Below, piece after piece: positions 1 through 9,074 of a DNA stretch of 64,000 bases. The stretch's first letter is position 1, and each line of letters starts with the position of its first letter. The translations under genes and the position numbers were made by a program. The stretch comes from Eubacteriales bacterium (lineage in GTDB: Bacteria > Bacillota > Clostridia > Oscillospirales > Oscillospiraceae), in NCBI GenBank assembly GCA_030533415.1, contig JAUNJE010000001.1, forward strand, positions 89,578-153,577, written 5' to 3'. The notes beneath the pieces are model-generated. The model was not told the DNA's origin. It ran no database searches and worked only from the letters and a program-made list of their open reading frames with translations.

Positions 1-276
1 TACGGCGGAAATCACCGCAATATGAGCGTGGAAGAAGAAGCCGAGATTCTTGCGTCTTTCCGAGAAAGAGCAGAAAAAGGCGAACTTGTTGAGATCAGTG
101 AGATCAAGGCAGCGTATCAGGCGGCTGTCGACCATCCCATCAGCGACAGTCAGATTTACTTTGTACTGCATCGTCACGGTTGGCGCAAAGTCATGCCACG
201 CAGCAAGCACCCGAAAAAGGCCAGCGGTGAAGAAATTGCGGCCTCAAAAAAATTAAGTCCCGAGTCGAAGAACTGA
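1..276 (+). CDS. IS630 transposase OrfA, C-terminal part (5' end outside window)
   Basis: Frame 1 is open from the first base. It encodes the last 91 residues of the 170-residue OrfA seen complete at 42455-42967. This half carries the helix-turn-helix DNA-binding region of IS630/Tc1-mariner-type transposases; the visible part includes a winged-helix-like segment around the ISDSQIYFVLHRHGW motif. The frame ends at a TGA at 274-276, but a slippery run of seven A residues at 246-252 lies in the phase A AAA AAA. A -1 shift there leads straight into OrfB. OrfA alone would be a DNA-binding protein without catalytic residues. Confidence 0.85.
   Translation, partial: YGGNHRNMSVEEEAEILASFRERAEKGELVEISEIKAAYQAAVDHPISDSQIYFVLHRHGWRKVMPRSKHPKKASGEEIAASKKLSPESKN
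246..252 (+). other. Slippery heptamer for programmed -1 frameshift (A AAA AAA)
   Basis: Seven consecutive A residues are read TCA AAA AAA in the OrfA frame. Slipping back one base joins OrfA to an uninterrupted frame reading KIKSRVEELKV and on through KKIRLMFQDEAGFGR, which is the start of the DDE catalytic domain. Frameshifting at such heptamers is known for several IS families. The mirrored copy has the same T7 at 42479-42485. Confidence 0.75.
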
Positions 277-308
277 AAGTTATCCACAGCGGGAAGAAAA
301 TCCGCTTA

Positions 309-812
309 ATGTTCCAGGATGAAGCAGGCTTCGGTCGGATCAACAAGCCCAAATACTGCTGGTGCGGGGAGGGGGTACGACCTAGTGTGCCCTGCCACCA
401 TATCCGGGAGTATTACTATGCCTTTGGAGCAGTGGAACCACTGACGGGAGACAGCTTCTTTCTGGTGCTTCCCAAGTGCAACTCGGTCTGCATGAACGAA
501 TTTCTGCGAGATTTGTCCAGAACATACCCGAACGATACCATTCTGCTGTGCTGCGACGGAGCAGCATGGCACAAGTCTGGCGCATTGGAGATCCCGGAAA
601 ACATAGAACGATTCCATATCCCACCGTACACACCGGAGATGAACCCCATCGAACAGATTTGGAAAGAAATTCGCAAGAGAGGGTTCCGCAACGAAGTGTT
701 TGCGACGCTGAACAAAGTCATGGACCGCCTTTGCGACACCATCTGTTCCCTCTCGAACCAGACCATTTCTAGTATCACTGGTAGAGAGTGGATTCTTAAA
801 TGTTTTAATTAA
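309..812 (+). CDS. IS630 transposase OrfB, DDE catalytic domain
   Basis: This is the 167-residue catalytic half of the transposase. The DDE triad is visible: Asp in MFQDEAGFGR near the start, Asp in LLCCDGAAWHKS in the middle, and Glu in YTPEMNPIEQIWKEI near the end, which is the typical IS630 arrangement. The frame is already open upstream, through 276-308, so the ATG at 309 is probably not a true start. The functional product should be the OrfA-OrfB fusion made by -1 frameshifting at 246-252. The stop codon at 810-812 lies inside the AT-rich terminal inverted repeat. All copies in the window appear intact. Confidence 0.88.
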   Translation: MFQDEAGFGRINKPKYCWCGEGVRPSVPCHHIREYYYAFGAVEPLTGDSFFLVLPKCNSVCMNEFLRDLSRTYPNDTILLCCDGAAWHKSGALEIPENIERFHIPPYTPEMNPIEQIWKEIRKRGFRNEVFATLNKVMDRLCDTICSLSNQTISSITGREWILKCFN

Positions 813-987
813 AAATCAGTATGAAATTTCAAATTTTCTAACTCTCAAATGATTGGTTTCAAAAATCAATTCCATATGAACTACCTTTCAAATTTCAGAT
901 TGGAAACCTCTCCACATTGCATCATTCTATATTCTTTCTATCATTTCTTTGTTTTTATTCGCAGAAGAAGCGTACAATATGCATTTT

Positions 988-1015
988 TGCGGAGCGGCAG
1001 AAACGCCGCTCCGCA
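988..1015 (-). terminator. Inverted repeat downstream of the opp operon, possible terminator
   Basis: An 11-bp perfect stem (TGCGGAGCGGC with its complement, loop of six) lies 13 bp beyond the oppF stop codon. No U-tract follows the stem on the minus strand, so it may protect the 3' end rather than terminate by itself. The stretch 821-987 between it and the IS630 end is AT-rich and shows no gene. Confidence 0.45.
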
Positions 1016-1027
1016 TAAAAGGGAAGT

Positions 1028-2341
1028 CTATATGATTGCAATCAGCAATAGCAACAGGAATAACAAAATGATAACACCAATCGTCACAAATCCAATCAGG
1101 GCACCCTTACGGCATGCCTTATAGTTGCGGATATAGTTGAATTTTCTGAATACTACCGCTGCAATCAATCCAAGCAAAGGTAAGAAGAAGGACAAGATTG
1201 AATACCACTTACTTCCAGTATCGTGGACAGGAGCGGCCAAAATTGTCTCCGTGCTGGGGATCACCTCTTCCGCCGCTTTTCTCTCCTGCTCCGGAGCATT
1301 GGGATCCAGGATGGTAATGGACTTCAGTGGTTCCCCCCTATCCCGCAAAGCCTTGTATTCCTCAATTTCTTTCTTATTACCGTACACAAAATGATCATGT
1401 CCAATGTCCACCAGTTCAGGCTTATCTTCGCTATAATCATGAACAGAAGGATCATAGGTAAACAACACTTTATTTTTCTCAAGAGACGGATCCGGAATTG
1501 GAATTGCAGAAATCAGGCTGCGGGTGTAAGGATGCAGGGGGTAGTCGAATAATTCCTCCGCCTCGGCAACCTCTACAATGTCGCCCTTATAGATAACGCC
1601 GATCCGGTCAGAAATAAAGCGAACGATGGACAAGTCATGAGCGATGAACAGGTAGGTGGTTCCCTCTTCTCGCTGGAACTTCTTCAATAGGTTCAACACC
1701 TGGGCACGGATGGATACGTCCAAAGCGGAGATAGGCTCATCTGCTACAACCAGCTCTGGCCGCATGATCATTGCGCGGGCCAACCCAATGCGCTGCCTCT
1801 GGCCGCCGGAGAACTCATGGGGGTACCGGGTCAGATGCTCAGGCAACAGCCCCACTTCCTTGATCATGTTCTCAACCTTCTGCACCCGGTCAGCCTCATC
1901 CTTGTACAGATGGAAGTTGTACAGGCCCTCAGAGACAATGTAGTCAACCGTAGCCCGCTCGTTCAGGGACGCGGCAGGATCCTGGAATACCATTTGGATA
2001 TTTCGGATAACCTCACGGTCCAAAGACGCCGGGATTTTTCCGGAAATCCGCACGCCCTTATACAGGATTTCACCAGCTGCGCAGGAGTTGACCCGAATCA
2101 CGGCACGTCCAATGGTGGTCTTGCCAGAGCCAGACTCTCCTACTAAGGAGAAGGTTTCGCCTTTGTAAATGTCGAACGAAGCGTTCTTCACCGCCTTCAC
2201 CACATTGTCGCCCTTGCCAAAGGTGATATCCACATTCTTAACGGACAGCAGAATTTCCCTGCCCTTTTCATCCAGAGGTCCATGCTCCGGGAGATGCCGG
2301 GCGGTGGCATCGTTATTCATAGCATCTGTTTGTTTTGCCAC
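1028..2341 (-). CDS. oppF: Oligopeptide ABC transporter ATP-binding protein OppF with C-terminal membrane tail
   Basis: This is the second ATPase subunit of a peptide importer. The 437-residue protein has a Walker A motif (GESGSGKT, residues 68-75), a Q-loop (VFQDP, Gln120), a signature [10 protein letters not shown] near 177-186 and Walker B LVVADEP near 197-203, followed by the HPYT-containing oligopeptide-ATPase tail. The GTG start is preceded by GGAGATGA. Unusually, the C-terminus continues past the normal end: after about residue 345 there is a linker, then two strongly hydrophobic segments (about 380-398 and 413-437) that should be membrane helices. OppF proteins are normally peripheral, so this one looks self-anchored. 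It is the last gene of the opp operon. Confidence 0.88.
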   Translation of the reverse strand: MAKQTDAMNNDATARHLPEHGPLDEKGREILLSVKNVDITFGKGDNVVKAVKNASFDIYKGETFSLVGESGSGKTTIGRAVIRVNSCAAGEILYKGVRISGKIPASLDREVIRNIQMVFQDPAASLNERATVDYIVSEGLYNFHLYKDEADRVQKVENMIKEVGLLPEHLTRYPHEFSGGQRQRIGLARAMIMRPELVVADEPISALDVSIRAQVLNLLKKFQREEGTTYLFIAHDLSIVRFISDRIGVIYKGDIVEVAEAEELFDYPLHPYTRSLISAIPIPDPSLEKNKVLFTYDPSVHDYSEDKPELVDIGHDHFVYGNKKEIEEYKALRDRGEPLKSITILDPNAPEQERKAAEEVIPSTETILAAPVHDTGSKWYSILSFFLPLLGLIAAVVFRKFNYIRNYKACRKGALIGFVTIGVIILLFLLLLLIAII

Positions 2342-2354
2342 AGCGTATCATCTC

Positions 2355-4103
2355 CTAAATATTGAATGCAGCCAGAAGCTTCTCATGGAGGTTCTGGATG
2401 GCCTCGGGTTTTTCAATCTTGGGTGCTCTGGGATCCAGCAGCCAGGTTTTGGCAAAGTGGGTCTGGCTCACCTGGAACATGGGTGCGTCCATCAGCGTGT
2501 CAATGGTCAGACAGTACGGATTTCGGGGAGCAAAGGGATCTCCCACAATCTTATTGTACAGAGACGGAGGCGTACCGGTGATGGAATACAACTCAGTATT
2601 GCGCTGAGCAAGCTGCGGCAGGCTGGAAAGCATTGCCCACGTATAGGGATGCCGCGGATCATAGAAGACCTCCTCCACTGTTCCCAGCTCCACAATCTGT
2701 CCGGCATACAGCACGGCCACCCGGTCAGCAATATTTGCCACAACGCCCAAGTCATGGGTGATAAAGACGATAGTATAGTGGAATTCCTTTTGCAGGTCCT
2801 TAATCAGCTGCAGAATCTGGGCCTGAATGGTCACATCCAGTGCGGTGGTTGGCTCGTCACAAATCAGGATCTTGGGACGGCAGGACAAGGCGATAGCAAT
2901 GACAATTCTCTGACGCATGCCGCCAGAATACTGGAAAGGGTAGTCATCAAAACGCTGCTCAGCATTGGGAATCCCCACTTTCTTCATCAGATTCAGAGCC
3001 TGCTGCCGGGCCTCGGCCTCCGAGCAGTTTTGATGCTTCAGAATGATGGAGGATATCTGTTTGCCGATGGTGATGATTGGGTTCAGGGAGGTCATAGGAT
3101 CCTGGAACACAGTCGCAATGCGGCTGCCTCGAATCTGAGACAAATCCTTGGCGTACTTGACATTCGCCAAATCGATGGCGCAGTTGCCATGGAGCTTGCT
3201 TTCCGTCTCGTCCAGAAGCTTTACCCGGAAGATCACATCGCTGAACACCTGATTGCGAACCGTGTCATCGTTTAAATCCACCCCCAGGCGCATGGCCTTT
3301 TTCATGCAGCCGAGAAGCTGGTAGATCATTCGGCTTCTGGCAATCACATTGTACCGGCCCACAGAAAGGTAGATCTCCTTGGCAATCTCTTCATTGCGCT
3401 TCGCGGTCTCCGGCGTAATGGGCTGTACAATCTCCTGGGCATAGGTCTGCTTCAAATTGTCCATTCGCTGCTTGAAGGACGTCAAGTAATCCATATCCTG
3501 TCGTGCAGCCGCCTTGTGTGCCTTGATGGTATCCTGACGTTTCTTTTCCAGCGTCTTAATCTGCTCATCCAATGCCTTAATTTGCGCCGCGGCATATTTA
3601 ATCTGTGCCTTCTCCTTAGCGGTATCGAAGGTCTGTTTCTGGTTAAACAACTCCGTGCGTTGGAACTGAAGGTCTCCAAGCTGTGTGGTAAAGGATTCAT
3701 CCTCTTCATCACTGAGGATTTCCTTCTTCCGCTTCTCAGACTCCAAATCCTTCATCTTTCGATAAGTCGCAGCACCATTTTCCAGCTTTGCATACTTATT
3801 CAGCGTGGATGCAATACTTTGAATGCTTCTGCGCTCCGCAGGGCCGAGATTTACTGTGGTATCAGCCAACTCCGGGTCATTAAACATGATGGATCCCTGA
3901 TCGATAAAGCCGTTGTCGTCCAGCATATTGGCAAAGGTCTTGGTAAAGACGGACTTACCGGACCCGGACTCACCCACAATGGCGATGGACTCATTTTCAT
4001 AGATATCCAGAGAAATACCCCGGATAGCGGTGAGGATTCTGCCCCGGACGTGGAACTTGACCACCAGGTCATGAACAGACAAAAGTACTTTCTTCTCTTC
4101 CAT
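2355..4103 (-). CDS. oppD: Oligopeptide ABC transporter ATP-binding protein OppD with large coiled-coil insertion
   Basis: This ATPase subunit pairs with OppF. It is 582 residues long, against roughly 320-350 for typical OppD. Walker A (GESGSGKS) is at 44-51, but the Q-loop VFQDPMTSLNP comes only at about 332, instead of some 50 residues after Walker A. The extra stretch, roughly 85-320, is rich in Lys, Glu, Gln and Ala with heptad-like spacing and is probably a coiled coil. Signature YSGGMRQRI (392-400), Walker B KILICDEP (411-418) and the H-loop Asp-rich segment are intact. In the C-terminal region, where many OppD/OppF proteins carry an iron-sulfur cysteine set (GCPF..RC), this protein reads GDPFAPRNPY, so that site is lost. 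Confidence 0.88.
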   Translation of the reverse strand: MEEKKVLLSVHDLVVKFHVRGRILTAIRGISLDIYENESIAIVGESGSGKSVFTKTFANMLDDNGFIDQGSIMFNDPELADTTVNLGPAERRSIQSIASTLNKYAKLENGAATYRKMKDLESEKRKKEILSDEEDESFTTQLGDLQFQRTELFNQKQTFDTAKEKAQIKYAAAQIKALDEQIKTLEKKRQDTIKAHKAAARQDMDYLTSFKQRMDNLKQTYAQEIVQPITPETAKRNEEIAKEIYLSVGRYNVIARSRMIYQLLGCMKKAMRLGVDLNDDTVRNQVFSDVIFRVKLLDETESKLHGNCAIDLANVKYAKDLSQIRGSRIATVFQDPMTSLNPIITIGKQISSIILKHQNCSEAEARQQALNLMKKVGIPNAEQRFDDYPFQYSGGMRQRIVIAIALSCRPKILICDEPTTALDVTIQAQILQLIKDLQKEFHYTIVFITHDLGVVANIADRVAVLYAGQIVELGTVEEVFYDPRHPYTWAMLSSLPQLAQRNTELYSITGTPPSLYNKIVGDPFAPRNPYCLTIDTLMDAPMFQVSQTHFAKTWLLDPRAPKIEKPEAIQNLHEKLLAAFNI

Positions 4104-4115
4104 ATTGCCCTCCCC

Positions 4116-5096
4116 TTACATCATGTGGGTTCTGGGGTCGGAAGCGTCGCCCAGATTCTGTCCGGCTACATATAGCACAATGGCGATAATAGATGCCAAG
4201 ATAACCGGGCTCCAGAATTCCATCTCCCAGCCGGGGGTGAGCATCGCGCTCTGGGCGTTGGTAATCAGCTTACCCAAAGTTGTGTCTGTCAGGCCCAGGC
4301 CGATAAAGGACAGGAAAACTTCCATGCTGATATAGCTGGGGATCTCCACTGCCGCCTGCGTAACAATCACAGAGGTCAGGAAAGGCAGCAAATTCTTGGT
4401 GGCAATCCGCAGCGTAGGGGTACCCAGGCAGCGGGAGGCCAGGTTATATTCCCGATCCCGAATGATCAGCACCTGGGTGCGGAAGAAATGGGCAATTCCA
4501 AGCCAGCCAGTGATGGTCAGAGCAAACACCATAGTCCAGAACTTTGGCCTGAAAATCAGCACAAGTACAGAGCAGAGCAGCTGGTAGGGGATGTTGCCAA
4601 CCACATTGTAGACCTCAAGCATAACCTTATCCGCCCGCTTTGAGTAACCCCACAGTGCGCCGACGATCACGCCAACTACCATGTTGATAAGAGCACAGAC
4701 CAGCGCCAGTGCAATGGAAATCCGCGCACCGGACCACACTGCGTCAAAGGTGGAGTTGCCGGAAGCGCCGCTACCCAGGATCCAATGGATATTGTGGCCA
4801 AACTTATCCATGGCCGCTGCGGGCGACAAATGCTTCGCGGTACCATCCATCAGGTTAGCGAACTCATCATAGCCGGAAAGGGGTGGATAAATAAATGCAA
4901 ACGCAACCACGAATACCAGCAGCACCAGCACAAAAATATTGATTTTCTTCCGGAAAAACACCCGGAAAACACTCTTCCAATAGGAATACCGAGGGGCGGT
5001 AATTTTCTCCGCCTCGGAATCATCATGGGGATGCAGAGAGAACAGCTGCTCCTCCGGCATTCCCAAATCGTCTAAATTGATCTTTTCGTTCATCAT
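4116..5096 (-). CDS. oppC: Oligopeptide ABC transporter permease OppC
   Basis: This is an inner-membrane permease of 326 residues with about six predicted membrane segments. It begins with a 45-residue cytoplasmic N-terminus typical of the OppC_N domain. The BPD_transp_1 core follows, including the EAA-like coupling loop in the segment LASRCLGTPTLRIATKNLLP, which contacts the ATPases. Two adjacent ATG codons exist at the start; the first follows GGTGAG. It is 6 bp downstream of oppB and 12 bp upstream of oppD, consistent with one transcript. Its length is normal, unlike its partners. Confidence 0.9.
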   Translation of the reverse strand: MMNEKINLDDLGMPEEQLFSLHPHDDSEAEKITAPRYSYWKSVFRVFFRKKINIFVLVLLVFVVAFAFIYPPLSGYDEFANLMDGTAKHLSPAAAMDKFGHNIHWILGSGASGNSTFDAVWSGARISIALALVCALINMVVGVIVGALWGYSKRADKVMLEVYNVVGNIPYQLLCSVLVLIFRPKFWTMVFALTITGWLGIAHFFRTQVLIIRDREYNLASRCLGTPTLRIATKNLLPFLTSVIVTQAAVEIPSYISMEVFLSFIGLGLTDTTLGKLITNAQSAMLTPGWEMEFWSPVILASIIAIVLYVAGQNLGDASDPRTHMM

Positions 5097-5102
5097 CGCG
5101 AC

Positions 5103-6674
5103 TCACCTGGCTTTCGTATTGAAGGAGATTCTGGGGTCTACCGCCGCCATCAGCACATCGCCCAGAACCAGGGACACCACGCTGAGCAAGCCATAGAACA
5201 GGCAGATACCAACGATCACGTTATTGTCGTAGGTCTGAATGGCCGTGACCATCAGGCCGCCAGTGCCGGGAATGGCGTAAACTTTTTCGGTGTAGAACGC
5301 GCCCACCAGACTGAACAGGATACTCGCGGGAATGCCCTGAACGATAGGCACAATAGCATTGCGCATAATATGCTTGCGGAAGATCTCTCCCTCCGTCAGT
5401 CCGTTGGACCGGGCGAAACGAACGTAGTCGGAATTCTTCTGGTCGATCATATATCGGCGCATCCACCGCATCAACCGGGCCACACTGGGCATAGCCAAGG
5501 AGATGATGGGCAGAATATACATCATCTTGCTAGTAGATTCCAGGTCAAAGGTTGTGGGAATCCCCAATGCATAGCCAATGGTTTTCACCATAAAGATATA
5601 AGACAAGCTGGGCACAGCGGTGATAAATACGATATAGAACGTGCCAACCTTATCCACAAGCTTGTCCGCCCGCAAAGCCATCCAAACGCCCAAGGGCAGG
5701 CCAAGCACATAGGCCAGCACGACCGCCAGAATGCCAAACAGGAAAGAATAGCCCATTTTGGACATGCCGCTCTTGAAGGTAAAAGTCTGGGTATAGTCAT
5801 CCTCATACCGGGGAGCATACAGCAGCTCACCAGTTTCCAAAGATCCGGCAACATATGTCGCTGTATGCAGATCATCCGCGCTGACCTCCGTCAGGCCGGT
5901 GGGATAGGTGATTTCGCTGGAAACATAAGCTCCCTGAGAGCGGGTCATTGTATCATACACATCGATGCCCTGGTTTACCACAAAGGATTTGCCCAGGTGG
6001 ATAGTGAGAAAATTCTGATGAATATAGGGGAATTTGCTATCACAGTACAGAAGATATTTATGGTAGGTTCCATTCCCCATGATCGCCGGAGAAAACTTTT
6101 TTCCGCCGTACATGGGATCGTAGAGAGTAAATGTCAGCTTTCGCTCGCCAACGTCCTCCTCTACTTTGTGAATATTGTCAAATTCAAGCAGGCCCGTAAA
6201 ATAGCTAATGGCCCGGTCAACGATCGGTTTATCCTTGGTAGCATACAAGGCTGCCTGGCCGCCGTTGGCTACCTTTCGCCCGTTCATAATTGTATCCAAA
6301 CGGGTCACGGCATAGCCTTTGGAGGTATAATATTCGTTAAATTTTTTGACATACTCCGCCGTCAAGTCTGAATCCTGCTCCGCTGTTTTGCCCAGCTTTA
6401 CAGCGCTCGCACGGGTCTCCTCGTCGATGGTTCCGTCCTTGGTCAGCTGAAGCAAATAGTCCGCATAGGTTACGTAGTCCAAATAGCCGTACTCTTCCCA
6501 CTTACTGTTCATATAGGTGGGTTTAGCATTATTGGTACGTTTACTAAATACAGGGTCCGCCGCAAAAATCAGTTCCCGATCCATAAGGGTGAAGATCATC
6601 ACCATGACGATGATCAGCATGATCGCAACCGAGAGGAAGCCGCGAATGAGTCTGTTTATTACATATTTCGTCAT
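5103..6674 (-). CDS. oppB: Oligopeptide ABC transporter permease OppB with enlarged external loop
   Basis: This is the OppB-type permease. I place the start at the ATG reading MTKYVINRLI (6674), because this matches the family N-terminus and an in-frame upstream ATG lacks support. The protein is 523 residues, about 200 more than usual. The first membrane helix (about 10-33) is followed by some 185 extra residues of hydrophilic sequence before the segment LTIHLGKSFVVNQGIDVYDT, which corresponds to the normal external loop. The core with the EAA loop (NGLTEGEIFRKHIMRNAIVP) and the C-terminal VDPRISF signature is intact. The added domain lies outside the membrane and may help dock the binding protein or substrate. 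Confidence 0.88.
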   Translation of the reverse strand: MTKYVINRLIRGFLSVAIMLIIVMVMIFTLMDRELIFAADPVFSKRTNNAKPTYMNSKWEEYGYLDYVTYADYLLQLTKDGTIDEETRASAVKLGKTAEQDSDLTAEYVKKFNEYYTSKGYAVTRLDTIMNGRKVANGGQAALYATKDKPIVDRAISYFTGLLEFDNIHKVEEDVGERKLTFTLYDPMYGGKKFSPAIMGNGTYHKYLLYCDSKFPYIHQNFLTIHLGKSFVVNQGIDVYDTMTRSQGAYVSSEITYPTGLTEVSADDLHTATYVAGSLETGELLYAPRYEDDYTQTFTFKSGMSKMGYSFLFGILAVVLAYVLGLPLGVWMALRADKLVDKVGTFYIVFITAVPSLSYIFMVKTIGYALGIPTTFDLESTSKMMYILPIISLAMPSVARLMRWMRRYMIDQKNSDYVRFARSNGLTEGEIFRKHIMRNAIVPIVQGIPASILFSLVGAFYTEKVYAIPGTGGLMVTAIQTYDNNVIVGICLFYGLLSVVSLVLGDVLMAAVDPRISFNTKAR

Positions 6675-6778
6675 AATACCACTCTCGCTTAATAGTTGGG
6701 AAAGGGGCCGGATCGATTGGGATCCGGCCCCCACCTTGCGTTAATTTTTGGCTTTCGCTTTTTCAGCGAAATCGCGGC

Positions 6779-8956
6779 TTAGAACAGGCCGAAGCTCTTG
6801 CACATACCGTTGCTGCCGGGGAGAATGGTATCCAGATAGCTCTTAGGATCACCATAGTCGGGGCCCCAGCCGCCGTTGGTACCGATGTCATAGTTCATCT
6901 CAGCGCCGGTGTTGGGATAGTAGGTAGCGTCGTACCAATCCTGAGCGGTATCGTAAGGAACGATGTCCACGATTACCAGGCCGCCCAGAGCGCTCTCGAT
7001 GCTCTGCTTGTAAGCCTGGCCCTCATTCTTGAAGGACTCAGCGCCATAGTAGTTGGCCAGATCCAGGTGGACAGGGTTCTCAGCGGAGATCTCATAGCCC
7101 TGTGCCTTCAGCTCTTCCACAGCGATAGCCATCTCAGCAGCAGCGACCTCGGGGTTGTACCAGCCGTCATAGCCGATGCCCAGGCCGGTTTCGGAATCAA
7201 AAGCCTTGATGTGGCTGCCGTCGGCCTCCAACTGGGCCTGACGGATCTCACCGTAGTAGGTACCGGCAGGGAAGGGGGTGGCAGTACCATTGATATCCAC
7301 AGTCACGTCATGCTCCAGCTTGACGAAATCGCCGGGGACATAGGCGTTGATCAGGTTGTTGTACTTCAGGTCTTCACCCACGCGCTGGGCATTGGCGGTA
7401 GCCCGGTCAATGGAGTAGTGGACCGCGTGACGGAAGTGGACGTTCAGCAGGGCGGCGTGAGCCAGTTCCTTCTGCTCATCGGTCTGTGCGGACACGCCCA
7501 GAGTGGCGTCGTTGTAGTTGGCAAAAGCCTTCCGGTTGACGTTCAGCCAGGCAACAAAGCTGGTGGCTTCGGTCTCAGTGGTGTAGGCATACTCATCAAA
7601 CAGCTCATCTGCCTTTGCCATCTCGATGGTGGAGGTGTTCAGGCCTGCGCCACTGACATCACCGGCCTTCATGTCGTTGTAGGACTTGGTGGTGTCGGTC
7701 CCGTCATTGTACTTCCAAGTCAAGGTATGAACACCCAGACGCTCGGGAGCATAGTAGGACTCGTTGGCGGAGAATACGATGGTGTTCTTCTCAGTGAAGC
7801 TGGTGATCACGAAGGGTCCGTTGTAAGCAATGGTGTCGGGGCCGGTACCGTAGGTGTAGGAGCTGCTGTCCTTCGCGGCAGCGAACTCATCAAGGCCAAA
7901 GGCGCCGCCCTGGCTCAGGAAGTAAGCCCGGTTCAGGGGAGCGAAAATGCTGTAGCCCAGCATGGTCAGGAAGTAGGGAGTGGATTCGGTCAGGGTGTAC
8001 TCCAGGGTGTAGTCATCCAGGGCCTTGACGCCCACCTCCGCAAAGTCAGTGGTCTCGCCGTTCATGTACTCGCTAGCGCCAACGAGCAGACCGTCAACCA
8101 GCCACTCCAGGCCGCCCTGGGCATCCAGCATGTGCTGCATACCGGCGAGCCAGTCGTCAGCGGTCACTTCGCCCAGCTCACGGCCCTGGGAATCGACCCA
8201 CTTCACGCCCTGACGGATTTTGAAGGTGAAGACGGTCATATCATCGTTGACCTCAACACTCTCAGCCAGAGCGGGGACCTGGTTGTTCTTTGCATCGTAC
8301 ATCATCAGTCCGTCATAGGTCTGCATGATGGGCTCGGCATCCGCCTGCAGGTAGGTAGCCAGCACGTCCCAGGTCTGGGGGTCCGCAGTGTTAATGTAGT
8401 CGTAGCTGTCCTTCATGGTGTAGCCATTGCTGGTCAGATACTCTTGCGCCTCGGTCATATAAGCAGCAGCGTCAGCGGCTTCCTCCCAAATCTTCTTCAG
8501 CTCGTCACGGTCAGCAGCCTTGATGAGCTCGTTGGTGACCATAACGGAGTACTGACGGTCAGCATCACTGCCATACAGGATGGTGCTGATGGACTTGGGT
8601 ACCACACGGCCGATGGCGTAGTTGCCGCCACGGGTGGTGGTGGGCTGCAGAACGCTGGCCTGCAGCAGCTTTGCCTCAGCGATAGCCTCCAGGGCATACC
8701 GCTCAGACATATCCATGCACTCCAGAGCCTCGCTGTAAGCCTCATAGAAGTCGCTCAGGATGTAGTCATACAGCTCCTCGTCGGTGGCGTCGGGGCCGGG
8801 GACCCCAGGAGCTTCCACATTGGACTCAGTAGGAGCCTCAGTGGTATTGGGGGCTGCAGCCACAGTCGTCTCGGCGGGCGTCGCGTTGTTGCCGCAGCCA
8901 GCAAAGATACCGGCAACCATTAGTACAGCCAGCATCAAAGCAAGTGTCTTTTTCAT
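6779..8956 (-). CDS. oppA: Oligopeptide-binding lipoprotein OppA (SBP family 5)
   Basis: This is the extracellular substrate-binding lipoprotein of the peptide importer, 725 residues. The N-terminal signal ends in the lipobox GIFAGC with Cys21, followed by a Thr/Ala/Glu/Pro-rich linker to about residue 60. The rest matches family-5 solute-binding proteins, for example TADDWLAGMQHMLDA and a C-terminal segment mentioning NGGWGPDYGDPKSYLDT, which is characteristic of OppA/DppA. The ribosome-binding site AAGGAGG precedes the ATG by the usual distance. It is the first gene of the operon, behind the promoter at 9192-9220 and a leader of about 230 nt. Its length is greater than the typical 550 residues, with about 100 extra residues at the N-terminus. 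Confidence 0.92.
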   Translation of the reverse strand: MKKTLALMLAVLMVAGIFAGCGNNATPAETTVAAAPNTTEAPTESNVEAPGVPGPDATDEELYDYILSDFYEAYSEALECMDMSERYALEAIAEAKLLQASVLQPTTTRGGNYAIGRVVPKSISTILYGSDADRQYSVMVTNELIKAADRDELKKIWEEAADAAAYMTEAQEYLTSNGYTMKDSYDYINTADPQTWDVLATYLQADAEPIMQTYDGLMMYDAKNNQVPALAESVEVNDDMTVFTFKIRQGVKWVDSQGRELGEVTADDWLAGMQHMLDAQGGLEWLVDGLLVGASEYMNGETTDFAEVGVKALDDYTLEYTLTESTPYFLTMLGYSIFAPLNRAYFLSQGGAFGLDEFAAAKDSSSYTYGTGPDTIAYNGPFVITSFTEKNTIVFSANESYYAPERLGVHTLTWKYNDGTDTTKSYNDMKAGDVSGAGLNTSTIEMAKADELFDEYAYTTETEATSFVAWLNVNRKAFANYNDATLGVSAQTDEQKELAHAALLNVHFRHAVHYSIDRATANAQRVGEDLKYNNLINAYVPGDFVKLEHDVTVDINGTATPFPAGTYYGEIRQAQLEADGSHIKAFDSETGLGIGYDGWYNPEVAAAEMAIAVEELKAQGYEISAENPVHLDLANYYGAESFKNEGQAYKQSIESALGGLVIVDIVPYDTAQDWYDATYYPNTGAEMNYDIGTNGGWGPDYGDPKSYLDTILPGSNGMCKSFGLF

Positions 8957-9000
8957 TAATCTTACCTCCTTGTAATTTTCTATGTTGTCGAGCCAAATCA

Positions 9001-9074
9001 GGTTCGCTACATAGCCTATCGGCGAACCGGCATCCCAGGCCCCAGGGCCCTCCGTGCCGCCGGCTGAGACACGG
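9001..9074 (-). promoter_or_regulatory. Structured opp leader RNA, class unknown
   Basis: Within the transcribed leader of oppA the minus strand can form several stacked stems. One pairs CCGTG (9052-9056) with CACGG (9070-9074). A second pairs GGTTCGC with GCGAACC (9001-9007 and 9022-9028) around a nested ATAG/CTAT stem. Two further hairpins lie at about 9098-9120 and 9124-9140. The arrangement and GC content stand out from the AT-rich surroundings. I could not match it to a riboswitch consensus; only a short GAACCTGATTTGG piece recalls the TPP aptamer, and the remainder does not fit. Confidence 0.4.

Larger units (their letters stand above)
1..820 (+). mobile_element. IS630-family insertion sequence, right part (left end outside window)
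   Basis: The window opens inside an IS630-family element. Its coding content is identical in every frame examined to the complete copy at 41911-43025, so the nucleotide sequences appear identical and transposition is recent. The right terminus reads AAAAATCAGT and is followed by AT at 821-822, matching the same terminus of the complete copy. By comparison about 295 bp of the element lie before position 1. The copy is oriented opposite to the second one. Confidence 0.9.

Noticed and set aside
7067-8923. Very long antisense open frame (618 codons) opposite oppA
   Set aside because: It mirrors the codon bias of oppA, has low-complexity Gly/Val/Leu composition, no ribosome-binding site and no family resemblance.
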